From: Mesorhizobium sp. CA8
Lineage (GTDB): Bacteria; Pseudomonadota; Alphaproteobacteria; Rhizobiales; Rhizobiaceae
DNA length: 64,000 nucleotides
Assembly: GCF_020164955.1 (NCBI RefSeq)
Contig: NZ_JAIUHG010000032.1
Location: 1 to 64,000, forward strand
Reading direction: 5' to 3'
Part shown: positions 1-9,070 of the stretch, one piece after another
Layout of the letters: each line of letters opens with the position of its first letter
How positions within the stretch are numbered: the first letter of the stretch is position 1
The notes under the pieces: model-generated
Databases searched by the model: none
Seen by the model: the letters and a program-made list of their open reading frames with translations, nothing else
Told to the model about the DNA's origin: nothing
Position numbers and translations under genes: made by a program

Positions 1-77
1 ACGGCGACAGCGCGCCGGCCGGCAACCTGGTCATCAACATCGTCGACGACGTGCCGACGGCGCATGCCGATACCGAC
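1..77 (+). repeat. 77-bp direct repeat, copy 1 (inside adhesin gene)
   Basis: Bases 1-77 are identical to bases 775-851, 774 bp (258 codons) downstream in the same frame. They encode the boundary GDSAPAGNLVINIVDDVPTA between two adhesin modules. The repeat may extend left of the window. Confidence 0.95.
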
Positions 78-3000
78 AGCATCGCGGCCGGCCAGTTCGG
101 CCCGGCGACCGGCAATGTGCTGACCGGCGGCACCGACGCGGGCGACGCCAACACCACCGACGGCAATGCCGACACCCAGGGCGCCGACGGCGCAACCGTG
201 GTCGGGGTCGTTGCCGGCACGACTGCCGGTGGCGAGGACGCCAATGTCGGCACGGTCATCCAGGGCCTCTACGGCAAGCTGACGCTCAATGCCGACGGCT
301 CCTACTCCTACACCCGCGACGCCGGCTCGCAGGGCGGCCATGACGACGTCTTCACCTACACCATCAAGGACGGCGACGGCGACCTGTCGCACACCACGCT
401 GACCATCTCGATCGGCGACTCCACGCCAACCGACACCATCCCGGCGCCCGGCGGCGCCGACACCACCGTCTATGAAGCCGGCCTGGCGGCCCGGCCCGGC
501 GAGTCGGCCGGCTCGAACGCGGCGGCAAACTCCGAGACAACCTCGGGCAGCATCGGCTTCACCTCGCCCGACGGCATCCAGACCGTCTCGCTCGGCGGCC
601 ATGTGCTGAGCGGCGTGCCCCAGACCTTCACCGACGCCACCGGCTCGCTGACGGCAAGCTATACCTACAATCCGGCAACCGGCATCGGCTCGATCAGCTA
701 CACCTACACGCTGCTCGACAACACTTCCGGCGACAACACCCATGCCTCCTTCGCAGTCGTCGTCACCGACACCGACGGCGACAGCGCGCCGGCCGGCAAC
801 CTGGTCATCAACATCGTCGACGACGTGCCGACGGCGCATGCCGATACCGACGCCGCCCAGTCGGGCGAGACGGTCACGGGCAATATCGAGACCGGCACCA
901 GCACCCACGGCACCGGTGCGGCCGACACGGCGGGAGCCGACGGCATCGCCTCGATCGCCTGGACCGGTTCGGTCACCAACGCCGGCATCACGACCGTAAC
1001 GGGCACCTATGGCGTGCTGACGGTGCAGGCCGATGGCAGCTACAGCTACAAGGCCTTCGCCAACACCTCCGGAACGGACGTGTTCACCTACACCATCAAG
1101 GACGGCGACGGCGACACCTCGCCCTCGACGCTGACGATCAATGTGACCAACGGCCAGCCGCAGCCGGTGGCAGCGACCGTGCAGGTCGATGAGGCGGCGC
1201 TGGACACCAGCGCTGTCGGCGACCTGGCGGCCTCGACGGTGACAGGGTCGAACCTCTCGAGCACCAATGAGACGAAGACCGGCACGCTGACGCTGGGCGA
1301 TCCAAACAGCCCGCATATCACCAACATTGTCGGTGCGGTCACGCAGTCGGCAGTGGGCGGCTCTGCGGTAACCGTGCAGGGCAACTACGGCCTGCTGCAG
1401 ATCGACCAGAACGGCAACTACACCTACACGCTGACCAAGCCTTATACGACAAACCCGGCCACCGACAACGGCGCCGAGGTCGAAGCCGGTAAGGACGTGT
1501 TCACCTACACGGTGACCGATGCCTTTGGCAACACCAGCACCTCGACCATCACCGTCGACATCAAGGACGACGTACCGACGGCAGTCTCGTCGGACTATGC
1601 CGTCCTCTCTAACGGCGCGGGCGCTGCAGTCTCATTCTTCCTCGATGCAGACCACAACGTAGCAAACAACTACGGCGCGGACGGCGCCGGTACAGTGCGC
1701 TTCGCGGCGTCTCTCGACGGCACAGACAGCGGCCTCACGTCTGGCGGCGCGCACATCATCTATGACGTATCGCAAGACGGCCATACCCTTACCGGTACGG
1801 CCAATGGCGTTACGGTGTTCACCGTCGCTCTCAATCCAGCGAGCTCTACCTACTCAGTGGATATGGATGGGCCGGTCGACAGCTTGTCGCAAGTCACTTT
1901 CACCAACGGATCATATGCATTCTACGGGGGAAACAGCCCTTGGGCTGGCTTTGTGCCTACAGGACAGCAAAGTAATCCGGTCAACGATGACTCGAGGGAC
2001 GTGCTTTTCACTCCCCTCGGCACCGGTTCGACGATCAACGGGAACGCTAATTCCTTTGGCGTCGGTGGCGGCTTCGCCGGACAGAACATCGGCTCAGGTG
2101 AAGGCATCCGGGTTGATTTCGTTCAGGATTTGACCGGTTCCGCGATGACTGCCGGCGCTCAGATCTTCGACAGCCATTATATCGCTAACGGCACCAACTT
2201 CACCTTCGGCGATGGAACCGCAAACTCTGTCCTTCAGATTACCGCCCGTGATGATTACAACGGCCTCGGCCCAAACAACACAGGCACCGACGGTAACTAT
2301 GTGGTTGGCGACGGCCATTACGATTCGATCTCGTCGATCGTAATTACGTACAATGGGCAATCGCAAACAGTCGACTTCGCGGACACCGCGGCCCATTCGT
2401 ATACAATCGGCGGCAGGACCTACACGGTTCAATTCGTCGATGTGGATCCCACCGCCGCGGTTCATTATGCCGCCCAAGTAACAGGCGTGCTCGATACGAG
2501 CGTATCGATCGCCACATTCACTGCCGACGGCTATAGCAGCCTGGAACTCTCCAATATTTCACCGCTCAAAGGCAATGGCCAACCCGACACCGGGACCGAC
2601 TTCGCCATTACCGGCTTTGGCTCGGCCGTGCAATCCAGCGATCCTGTCAGCTTCACCCTTCCGGTCCAGGTCGTGGACGGCGATGGTGATACGGCTGCAA
2701 GCTCGATCGGCATCACACTAACCGGTACTGCGACCCAGGATCATTCGACCGATCTCGTGGGGGCTTCCCACGTCTACACATCTACGTCGGCCCTGCCCAA
2801 CATCATCGGGTCCAACTTCGATGACTCTCTCACCGGCGACAGCTCCGCGAACGCATTGTACGGCGGCGCCGGCAACGACACGATCAATGGCAATGGCGGC
2901 AATGACACGCTTATAGGCGGAGCGGGCAACGACACCCTCGTCGGTGGGGCGGGCAACGACACCCTGATCGGCGGCGCAGGGGCTGATACGCTCACCGGTG

Positions 3001-3311
3001 GCACTGGCGCCGATACGTTCAAGCTTGATCACCTCGAGCTGAACATCAAAGATCTCATCACCGACTACAATAAAGCTGAGGGAGACCAGATCGACCTGAC
3101 CGCGTTGTTCGACAAGGCGGCCGCCGGCAACATCGCCGACTATGTCCATTACGACACCAGCACTAAGACGCTGAGCGTCGACACGGACGGTACGGGCAAT
3201 GCGGCTAACTTCGTAGATGTCGCGGTGCTGCAGAACGGACCGACTACCACCGGCACGATCAACATTCTTTACGATGACTCGAACCATCAGCAGCACACGG
3301 CAACGATTTAA
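1..3311 (+). CDS. RTX/VCBS-type giant surface adhesin, C-terminal part (5' truncated by window edge)
   Basis: The reading frame is open from the first bases (codons start at base 3) and ends at TAA 3309-3311, so about 1102 C-terminal residues are visible and the start lies outside the window. The N-terminal half consists of Ig-like/VCBS/cadherin-type modules rich in Gly, Asp and Thr, with recurring motifs such as FTYTIKDGDGD and VINIVDDVPTAHADTD. A less repetitive domain follows, coded by about 1580-2700. From about 2862 to 3020 there are RTX nonapeptides of the GGAGNDTLIGG type, which bind calcium, and then a typical RTX tail with no cysteine. Proteins of this kind are exported by type I secretion through an uncleaved C-terminal signal and act in adhesion or biofilm formation. 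No type I exporter genes are visible in this window. The ligand and exact role are unknown. Confidence 0.9.
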   Translation, partial: GDSAPAGNLVINIVDDVPTAHADTDSIAAGQFGPATGNVLTGGTDAGDANTTDGNADTQGADGATVVGVVAGTTAGGEDANVGTVIQGLYGKLTLNADGSYSYTRDAGSQGGHDDVFTYTIKDGDGDLSHTTLTISIGDSTPTDTIPAPGGADTTVYEAGLAARPGESAGSNAAANSETTSGSIGFTSPDGIQTVSLGGHVLSGVPQTFTDATGSLTASYTYNPATGIGSISYTYTLLDNTSGDNTHASFAVVVTDTDGDSAPAGNLVINIVDDVPTAHADTDAAQSGETVTGNIETGTSTHGTGAADTAGADGIASIAWTGSVTNAGITTVTGTYGVLTVQADGSYSYKAFANTSGTDVFTYTIKDGDGDTSPSTLTINVTNGQPQPVAATVQVDEAALDTSAVGDLAASTVTGSNLSSTNETKTGTLTLGDPNSPHITNIVGAVTQSAVGGSAVTVQGNYGLLQIDQNGNYTYTLTKPYTTNPATDNGAEVEAGKDVFTYTVTDAFGNTSTSTITVDIKDDVPTAVSSDYAVLSNGAGAAVSFFLDADHNVANNYGADGAGTVRFAASLDGTDSGLTSGGAHIIYDVSQDGHTLTGTANGVTVFTVALNPASSTYSVDMDGPVDSLSQVTFTNGSYAFYGGNSPWAGFVPTGQQSNPVNDDSRDVLFTPLGTGSTINGNANSFGVGGGFAGQNIGSGEGIRVDFVQDLTGSAMTAGAQIFDSHYIANGTNFTFGDGTANSVLQITARDDYNGLGPNNTGTDGNYVVGDGHYDSISSIVITYNGQSQTVDFADTAAHSYTIGGRTYTVQFVDVDPTAAVHYAAQVTGVLDTSVSIATFTADGYSSLELSNISPLKGNGQPDTGTDFAITGFGSAVQSSDPVSFTLPVQVVDGDGDTAASSIGITLTGTATQDHSTDLVGASHVYTSTSALPNIIGSNFDDSLTGDSSANALYGGAGNDTINGNGGNDTLIGGAGNDTLVGGAGNDTLIGGAGADTLTGGTGADTFKLDHLELNIKDLITDYNKAEGDQIDLTALFDKAAAGNIADYVHYDTSTKTLSVDTDGTGNAANFVDVAVLQNGPTTTGTINILYDDSNHQQHTATI
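775..851 (+). repeat. 77-bp direct repeat, copy 2 (inside adhesin gene)
   Basis: This is a perfect copy of bases 1-77 in the same frame. The modules diverge immediately after base 851. Such identity between neighbouring modules suggests recent duplication or gene conversion and could allow the array to expand or contract. Confidence 0.95.
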
Positions 3312-3383
3312 CACTTATGCGCGGGCATGCTGTCATGCTATGCATCAGCGAACCGTGAATTGATAATTCGGAGAGGGGTTTAC

Positions 3384-3752
3384 ATGAAACATTCCGTAAG
3401 ATTGCTGGCTTCGGCCGCCGCGCTGCTGGTGGCCGGGTCGACGGGTTTCGCCGCCGACATCATTGGCGAGCCGGCGGTGAATTATTGCCGCACCGTCGGC
3501 ACGTCGGACCTGGTGCTGACCGACAACATGGTCGAGCTCAAGGCTCATGTGGTGAAGCTGATGGACGAATCGGTCGCCGTCGCCAACAGCCCGGAATGGA
3601 TCAACTCGTCGCGTCCCGCCTTCGTCTGGGCCTCGGAAGCCAAGGTCGCCTGCGGCATGGCCTATGGCTACCTCAAGACGAACTACAAGGACGAAGACAC
3701 GCTCAACAAATGCGAGTGCTTCCACGACCGCATGGTCGAGTATATGCACTGA
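3384..3752 (+). CDS. Small secreted protein of unknown function
   Basis: This 122-residue protein begins with a clear Sec signal peptide (MKHSVRLLASAAALLVAGST, then Ala-Ala before the mature part). The start at 3384 is preferred because GAGAGGGG precedes it and the signal sequence starts there; an in-frame start at 3327 would add 19 unlikely residues. The mature part has four cysteines: one near its N terminus (NYC), one in KVACGMAYGYL and two in the CECF motif near the C terminus. That pattern suggests disulfides or metal binding in the periplasm. I do not recognise the family. It lies 72 bp downstream of the adhesin gene on the same strand, so co-transcription is possible. Confidence 0.7.
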   Translation: MKHSVRLLASAAALLVAGSTGFAADIIGEPAVNYCRTVGTSDLVLTDNMVELKAHVVKLMDESVAVANSPEWINSSRPAFVWASEAKVACGMAYGYLKTNYKDEDTLNKCECFHDRMVEYMH

Positions 3753-3890
3753 GCTGACAGGCAAGCGAACGCCGGCTGGCGCGATGGTGGCCGACGGAGA
3801 ACCGGCGAAGGCGATCGCGCTGGACCGGTCCGCCGTTTCACCGAAACGGCGAAACGGTCTATCTCTTGTTTCGGCGCAATTGCGAACGGA

Positions 3891-4328
3891 AGACCGCTAC
3901 GCTCCTTTCCTGGAGTTGCCCTGGCGGTCGCCTTGCTTAGCCTGGGGCAAACACCTGTCCACGCCAACTGGCTGGAACGACCACAACCGCCGGGCACGCA
4001 GCCCGTGCAATGCGACGCGGCGCCCGAGCGGACGCGCGAGACATTCAAGGCATTCGCCACCTGCCAGGCCTCGCTCTACGGCCTCGAGCCGGTGCTGGCG
4101 CATGCGGTGATGGAGATCGAAAGCGGCTTCGATCCCGGCGTGCGCGGCGCCGACGGCGAGGTCGGGCTGATCCAGGTCATGCCGGCGCCGGCGCGCATGC
4201 TCGGCTTTCGCGGTTCGCTCGAGGAGCTCGGCTAGCCAGCCACCAACATCGCGTTTGGCGTCAGATATCCGGCACAAGAAAAATGCGGGACGGCGGCGAG
4301 CAAGACGTTAAGGTCAGGTAGAAGATAG
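3891..4328 (+). pseudogene. Lytic transglycosylase (SLT domain), degraded
   Basis: The frame encodes a hydrophobic leader (FPGVALAVALLSLGQTPVHA), a spacer, and the start of an SLT fold with the catalytic-glutamate motif VMEIESGFDP followed by GEVGLIQVMP. The frame is then stopped by TAG at 4233-4235, exactly where family members continue. Beyond the stop the same frame reads PATNIAFGVRY, the conserved next block. After that the sequence decays, with family-like fragments in several frames, and ends at TAG 4326-4328. The remaining fold and C terminus are missing. No plausible initiation codon for the leader is obvious, so the 5' limit is approximate. Confidence 0.75.
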
Positions 4329-4365
4329 ACCGGGATAATAGCTGGCGGCACATGGTGGAAGCGGC

Positions 4366-5637
4366 ATGAAATCTGAGCGGCACGAACCGCGTTTACGGCA
4401 CATTGTTCTGGCGCTGGTTGCGGCACTGTCCGGATGCCAGTCCAAGAGCGGCGCGTCGGACGTGCTCGATCCGTCGGCGATCGCGGCACCCGCCGGCCAG
4501 ACGGGCGCCGCCGCGGCGCCCGCCCAGCAGGCCAGTGGTCAGACCTTGAGTCCGGCCTTGGGCAGCACGACGTCGGGCGGTCCGACATCGGTCGTCGCCG
4601 CCAAGGCCCAGCTGACGCTCGGCACGGGGCCGACCAAAGTGGCCATGCTGCTGCCGCTTTCGGCGCCCGGAACCACCGGCGAGAACGGCCGGAAAATGTA
4701 TGACGGCGCGCGCCTCGCGATGGCCGATCTCGGCGACAAGCTTCTGACGCTGACGATCGAGGATACGCGCGGCGACAGCGGCTACGCGAAGGACCTCGCG
4801 GTGAAGGCGATCACCTCGGGCACGGCGAAGGCGGTTATCGGGCCGTCCGAGCTTGCGGCCGCGCAGCACCTTGCCAAGCTTTCTGGCTCCAAGCGGCCGC
4901 CGGTGCTGGCGCTGGCCGACAATTTCGCCGGCGGCCCCGGCGTCTATTCCGTGCGGCTCAGCGAAGCCGACAGCGCCGCAGCGGGCGCCGCGGCAATCGC
5001 CAGCAAGGGCGCGAAGAAATTCGTGCTGCTGGTGCCGGCGGGCGCGGCCTCGAGCGCCATTGAATCCCGGGTGGCCAACGCGCTCAGCATCTATGGCGCC
5101 ACGCTTGCGGTGACGCTGCCCTATTCGCCGACCGATGGCGGCGCCAAGGTGGTGTCGGACATGGGCTCGCTGGTCGAGGCGCCCGACGCCGTGGTCGTCG
5201 CCAGCGGCGGCGGCAGCCCGACGGCGGTGCTCGCAGCGCTGAAGGCGAAAGGCATTCCAGGCAAGACGGTGACGCTGATCGGCACCGACCGCTGGCTCGA
5301 GCGCCCGATGGATCCGCTCTATGAGAGCGCCTATATCGCGACGCTCGACGAGAGCGAGACCGGGCCGATCGCCGACCGTTTCAAGGCGACCTACAAGTAT
5401 CAGCCGGATGTCAACGTCGCCTATGCCTACGACATGGTGGCGCTGAGTGCGGGCATCGCGAGCGCGGCCGGCCCCGACGGCTTCAACAAGCAGGTGCTGG
5501 AGAACACGACCGGCTTCCGCGGCTCGACCGGCCTGTTCCGCTTCCGCAGCGACGGCTCGAGCCAGAGGTCGATGCCGTTCTTCAGGGTGGAGAAGGGTAA
5601 GCTTAAGCTGGTAGAGAAGCAGACGGCGGGGTTTTAA
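4366..5637 (+). CDS. Periplasmic-binding-protein-fold lipoprotein (LpoA-like / ABC substrate-binding type)
   Basis: This 423-residue protein starts with a lipoprotein signal sequence ending in the lipobox LSGCQ, so it should be lipidated at that Cys. An Ala/Gly/Thr-rich linker follows, then a type I periplasmic-binding fold from about residue 80 to the end (KVAMLLPLSAPGTTGENGRK, then AVIGPSELAAA and FVLLVPAGAAS). This fold is shared by branched-chain amino acid binding proteins and by LpoA-like activators of penicillin-binding proteins. There are no permease or ATPase genes next to it, so a role as an envelope-anchored sensor or PBP activator is as likely as transport. It is not in an obvious operon. 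Confidence 0.75.
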   Translation: MKSERHEPRLRHIVLALVAALSGCQSKSGASDVLDPSAIAAPAGQTGAAAAPAQQASGQTLSPALGSTTSGGPTSVVAAKAQLTLGTGPTKVAMLLPLSAPGTTGENGRKMYDGARLAMADLGDKLLTLTIEDTRGDSGYAKDLAVKAITSGTAKAVIGPSELAAAQHLAKLSGSKRPPVLALADNFAGGPGVYSVRLSEADSAAAGAAAIASKGAKKFVLLVPAGAASSAIESRVANALSIYGATLAVTLPYSPTDGGAKVVSDMGSLVEAPDAVVVASGGGSPTAVLAALKAKGIPGKTVTLIGTDRWLERPMDPLYESAYIATLDESETGPIADRFKATYKYQPDVNVAYAYDMVALSAGIASAAGPDGFNKQVLENTTGFRGSTGLFRFRSDGSSQRSMPFFRVEKGKLKLVEKQTAGF

Positions 5638-5647
5638 ATTTCATTGG

Positions 5648-5839
5648 ATGGGCGGGTCGTTGGATCTTCTTAGAAAGCTTCTTATCCTAGCAGTCGCTGG
5701 CGCGGTGGCAGCGGGTGCCGTCGCGCTCATTGAACAGCTGGTGTTCGAGGCGCCAAGGCCAGCTATTTCCGACGAGCCGCTGCCGGCGCCGTTCGTTAAG
5801 GGGAAGCCGGTTCGGCAATGGAACCGGCACCTGACATAG
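5648..5839 (+). CDS. Very small membrane protein, doubtful
   Basis: A 63-codon frame begins 10 bp after the lipoprotein gene. It encodes a single hydrophobic segment (KLLILAVAGAVAAGAVALIE) followed by a Pro-rich tail. No good ribosome-binding site precedes the ATG. Its position directly behind an expressed gene and its credible transmembrane helix are the only support. I do not recognise a family. Confidence 0.35.
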   Translation: MGGSLDLLRKLLILAVAGAVAAGAVALIEQLVFEAPRPAISDEPLPAPFVKGKPVRQWNRHLT

Positions 5840-5960
5840 CTGCGAAATGAACGGGGCGGTCAGCCCTTTGCTTGCACGTCGTACCCGGGTTTCGCTGCTC
5901 AACTGGAGGTTTTGGAAGGCATTCCCGGGGAACCCGTTTCCGTCGCAGGAGCACAGAGCG

Positions 5961-6947
5961 TCAACCTTTGGTTAGTGGGAAAACTGCCGGGGCATGGGCT
6001 TCCCCACGATCGTAAGAGGCGATCGCCCTGACGGTAACAATGGAAGCAACGGCAACCACTGCGCCCGCAATCACGTCGATGAGGTGGTGTCCGCCTTCTG
6101 GAAGTGTGCTGACAATCATTACGGCATTCAGGCACCCGACAGACCAGAACAGCCAGCGGTAGTCTCGAAGCGCGTAGACTACCATGATGCCGAGTGCGGT
6201 ATGATAGGACGGGAAAGTGACGAGACCTTCGGCCCTGGTCACGAGTAGGTTAAATGGCTCTCCTGATCGTATCCTCATCAGCTCGGTGAAGTGCCACATT
6301 CCCGCTCGTGCCGTGAAATTGCTGAAGTCGATTGGTCTCGGCTGGAAATACGCACAGGCTCCCGCCGCCGGCACAAGCGACATCAAGGTAGCGGTCAGCG
6401 CCGACGAAACCGCCAGCAAGGCGATGAACTCGGTAAGACGAGGACGCTTTGCAAAGGCCAGCAAAAGGAGCAGAAGCGGAAGCTGCCGCGCAAGCGCGTG
6501 ATAAGCGAAAACGAGCGCCCCTGCCACTATCGGCTGCCTGTTCGTGAGGTCGAGAAAGGCTCGCCAGTCGAACCCTATAGCTGCGTCTAGCGCAGCCAAT
6601 GTTTGGTCCATCAGCGGCCTGTCAGTTGCAGAAGCCAGATACATGAACCAGACCGACGCAAAACTCATTGGAACGAAAAGGCAGCCATTTTTGGCGAGCG
6701 AGCGGACGGCGGCGGCACTGGCCGCGATCAATCGCCCCACCAGTGAGCTGTCTTCTTCGATTCGCCATTCCACGAGCATCATCGCGACAATGATTGCCGC
6801 GAGCACCATCATAACTTTGGCCAATTCGAACCAATTGTGCGAATCGAGAATGACGCTGGAGCGTGGGAAATAGAAGAAGTCCACAACAAAGAAAGCTAGG
6901 GTGACAGTTGCTATCGTTGCAGCCAGTCTGAACTCGCTACTGCGCAC
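5961..6947 (-). CDS. PAP2-superfamily membrane phosphatase / phosphotransferase
   Basis: This 328-residue polytopic membrane protein has roughly six or more hydrophobic helices. The signature is FPSYHT at about residue 245 (the PSxH motif 2 of PAP2 enzymes) and GGHHLIDVIAG about 45 residues later (motif 3, catalytic His with Asp four residues on). This resembles the PAP2_3/inositol-phosphorylceramide-synthase-like branch. Such enzymes dephosphorylate or transfer head groups on phospholipids or undecaprenyl pyrophosphate at the membrane surface. The gene starts only 18 bp after the end of cpaA on the same strand, so it is probably the last gene of the tad minus-strand operon. The substrate cannot be told from sequence. 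Confidence 0.8.
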   Translation of the reverse strand: MRSSEFRLAATIATVTLAFFVVDFFYFPRSSVILDSHNWFELAKVMMVLAAIIVAMMLVEWRIEEDSSLVGRLIAASAAAVRSLAKNGCLFVPMSFASVWFMYLASATDRPLMDQTLAALDAAIGFDWRAFLDLTNRQPIVAGALVFAYHALARQLPLLLLLLAFAKRPRLTEFIALLAVSSALTATLMSLVPAAGACAYFQPRPIDFSNFTARAGMWHFTELMRIRSGEPFNLLVTRAEGLVTFPSYHTALGIMVVYALRDYRWLFWSVGCLNAVMIVSTLPEGGHHLIDVIAGAVVAVASIVTVRAIASYDRGEAHAPAVFPLTKG

Positions 6948-6965
6948 CGCGACGCCTCAGTTTGG

Positions 6966-7511
6966 TCAGTTGAGTTGCTCAAGTATGCCGGAACTGGTTG
7001 CAACCACCACAGCGTGATACATCTGCAAAACTATTGCACAGATCGCCGCCATCGAAATTGGCACGCCGAACGGCACGACGCCCTTGCGGTCCATATGCTG
7101 CACATAATGGCGGAACATTCCTGCCGGCAACAGGAAGGGATTCTTGACCAAAGCAGCCGTGGCGACCGCGAACACCAGCAGGAACACGGAAAATACCGCG
7201 AGATTGCTCCCGCCCACCAAAAACGGAGTTACGCTCATCAGCTTGACGTCGCCGGCGCCAATCTTGCGCAAAAGCCAGAATGGAAAAAGCGCAAGAAACA
7301 GCGCGGCGCCGCCGAAGGCGCTAATTCCCATTTCCAGCCATGAATGAGTTTGCAACGCCTGGAATTGCAAAGCTCCTAGGCCGAGGCAAAGCAGCAGCAG
7401 CACGTCACGGTTGGATATCCGCTGCGTGGTGAAATCCGTCCAGGCAATTCTTACCAGCAGCAGGATCGCCAACGCCTTGAACACAAGTGACGCGGCAAGC
7501 AAAAGGCTCAT
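6966..7511 (-). CDS. cpaA: Prepilin peptidase CpaA/TadV
   Basis: This 181-residue A24-family aspartic peptidase has six predicted membrane helices. The two catalytic aspartates are seen in AWTDFTTQRI near the N terminus and in the signature GAGDVKLM in the middle. It lacks the N-terminal methylase domain of type IV pilus PilD, as is usual for CpaA/TadV. It would cleave the leader of the Flp pilin and of the TadE-like pseudopilins encoded across the divergent promoter region. Its start overlaps the tadD stop by 4 bp, implying translational coupling. Confidence 0.92.
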   Translation of the reverse strand: MSLLLAASLVFKALAILLLVRIAWTDFTTQRISNRDVLLLLCLGLGALQFQALQTHSWLEMGISAFGGAALFLALFPFWLLRKIGAGDVKLMSVTPFLVGGSNLAVFSVFLLVFAVATAALVKNPFLLPAGMFRHYVQHMDRKGVVPFGVPISMAAICAIVLQMYHAVVVATSSGILEQLN

Positions 7512-8053
7512 GACCGCTCTATGTTCCGCACGCTGGACGACAGCAGCTTCAGATTGTTGGCCACGGTCGGATCGTTGGGGGCCAGTTCATAGGCTTTGAG
7601 GAAGTTACTGCGCGCGTCCTGCAGCTTGCCGCGCAGCAGATAGGAATAGCCGAGATTGTTGTAATATTCCGGCGTCGCGCCGAGCAGTCGGTAAGCCCTG
7701 CCATAGGCCATGTCGGCCAGATCGAACCGCCGGATGCGGTCGCATGAGGCGGCAAGGCCCAGCCAGGCGACGCCGTCGTTCGGAGCGAGTCGAGTGGCCT
7801 TGTAGAACAAAGCGCCGGCATTGCCGTAATTTTCGGAACGGAACTGCGTCTTCGCTTCGGTGATCGCCTGGTCCGAGGCGTAGTAGTCAACGTCGCTTAT
7901 CGTCTTCAGCCCGTCGAAGGTATCGCCGAAGGCCGTGTAGTCGCCTTTGGCCGGCTCGTTGGTGCGGACCACCCCGCCGGTGGTGTCGTGCGTCTGGCAT
8001 CCGGCCAGGAAGATCAGCAGCAGGCTGGTCGCGACTGCGAGGCGCTTTGTCAT
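7508..8053 (-). CDS. tadD: TadD-like TPR lipoprotein
   Basis: This 181-residue protein has a lipoprotein signal peptide ending LAGCQ, followed by tetratricopeptide repeats (for example AWLGLAASCDRIRRFDLADM and YYNNLGYSYLLRGKLQDA). TadD is an outer-membrane-associated pilotin needed for secretin assembly in tad systems. The ATG at 8053 is chosen because GGGA lies just upstream; an in-frame GTG at 8065 would add four residues. It sits between tadC (52 bp upstream) and cpaA (4-bp overlap). Confidence 0.88.
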   Translation of the reverse strand: MTKRLAVATSLLLIFLAGCQTHDTTGGVVRTNEPAKGDYTAFGDTFDGLKTISDVDYYASDQAITEAKTQFRSENYGNAGALFYKATRLAPNDGVAWLGLAASCDRIRRFDLADMAYGRAYRLLGATPEYYNNLGYSYLLRGKLQDARSNFLKAYELAPNDPTVANNLKLLSSSVRNIERS

Positions 8054-8105
8054 TATGTGTCCCACGAGTCCCCGACTCTGTTTTAGAATCTAATCATATG
8101 ACGCA

Positions 8106-9062
8106 CTAGAAGAAAATGCCCTTCATGCGAATGATCACCGGCAGCATAATGATCATCAGAACCACCGGAAAAATGCAGAGGCCAAGCGGAATTGTCATCT
8201 TGACGGGCAAGGAGTTGGCACGTTCTTCCGCACGCAGAATGCGCTGATCGCGCATCTCGGCGCTGTAAACGCGCAGGGCGTCGGTGAGACTGGTGCCCAG
8301 CTCTTCCGATTGCCGGAACAGCACCGCCAAGGCCTTGGCCTCATCCAGTCCGATGCGATCGGCTAGCTCACGCAATGCTTCGCGCAACGGCTTACCCGCC
8401 CGCAATTGCAGGTTCATGATCGTAAGCTGGATGCCCAGCCATTTGTGCGTGCCCGCCAGTTCCTGGCTCACCCGCTCGACCGCCGCCTCCAGGCTCATGC
8501 CGGCATCGGCGCAGGTGATCATCATATCCATGAAATCGGGAAAAGAGCGACGGTAAACCTGCTTCTGCGAATTCTCGAAACGATCGAGCATGATGCTCGG
8601 AATGACGATGCAGCCGAGGCCGATCAGACCCGCGCCCGCAAAGGCGAAGATGCCGGGCAATCGCGGCGGCAATACCCTCGAGAGGAGGGCATACATAAGC
8701 AGAAAACCTATGGCGACGGCCCCCAGCCGGCAAAGTGTATAGATAAGCGGTGCGCTCGCGCCATAAAAACCGGCGCGAAAAAGCTTGGCTTCCAGAGCGT
8801 CAGGCTCGTTGCGCTCCTTCTCCATGGATCTGAAGTAGGCTTCGACCGGCTTTTGCGCCGCGGCTCGGACGAGGTGGTCCTGTCCCAGGATTGAGCGGCG
8901 ATCCACGGACCCATCGCCGACGAGACTGTCCGTCACCAGCCTGCGCGTCTGCATCGCGGGCAGGAAAACGAGCGCGGCAAACAGGAACAAGGTCACCGCC
9001 GCCACGAAGACGGCGAGCGACACCAGAAAGGTCAGGTCGTTCGTGTTCGAAAGCAGGTTCAT
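8106..9062 (-). CDS. tadC: Tad pilus inner-membrane platform protein TadC
   Basis: This 318-residue protein has a type II secretion system F (GspF) domain in its C-terminal two thirds, seen in SFPDFMDMMITCADAGMSLE and the LRxGxPLREAL-like LRAGKPLREALRELADRIGL. Several transmembrane helices include one at each end. With TadB it forms the membrane platform on which the CpaF ATPase works. The start at 9062 is chosen 8 bp after the tadB stop codon; a longer frame to 9128 would run back into tadB. Confidence 0.92.
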   Translation of the reverse strand: MNLLSNTNDLTFLVSLAVFVAAVTLFLFAALVFLPAMQTRRLVTDSLVGDGSVDRRSILGQDHLVRAAAQKPVEAYFRSMEKERNEPDALEAKLFRAGFYGASAPLIYTLCRLGAVAIGFLLMYALLSRVLPPRLPGIFAFAGAGLIGLGCIVIPSIMLDRFENSQKQVYRRSFPDFMDMMITCADAGMSLEAAVERVSQELAGTHKWLGIQLTIMNLQLRAGKPLREALRELADRIGLDEAKALAVLFRQSEELGTSLTDALRVYSAEMRDQRILRAEERANSLPVKMTIPLGLCIFPVVLMIIMLPVIIRMKGIFF

Positions 9063-9070
9063 GGCCGCGC

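Noticed and set aside
2862..3020. Short tandem repeats as a possible CRISPR array
   Set aside because: They are in-frame RTX nonapeptide codons within a coding gene, with no spacers or cas genes.
2718..3314. Long minus-strand frame (198 residues) opposite the RTX repeats
   Set aside because: It mirrors the repetitive GC-rich adhesin codons and shows no conserved motif; the plus-strand RTX protein is clear.
3832..3850. 8-bp perfect hairpin GCCGTTTC/GAAACGGC as a terminator
   Set aside because: No T-run follows and it lies about 80 bp beyond the small secreted protein gene; too weak to call.
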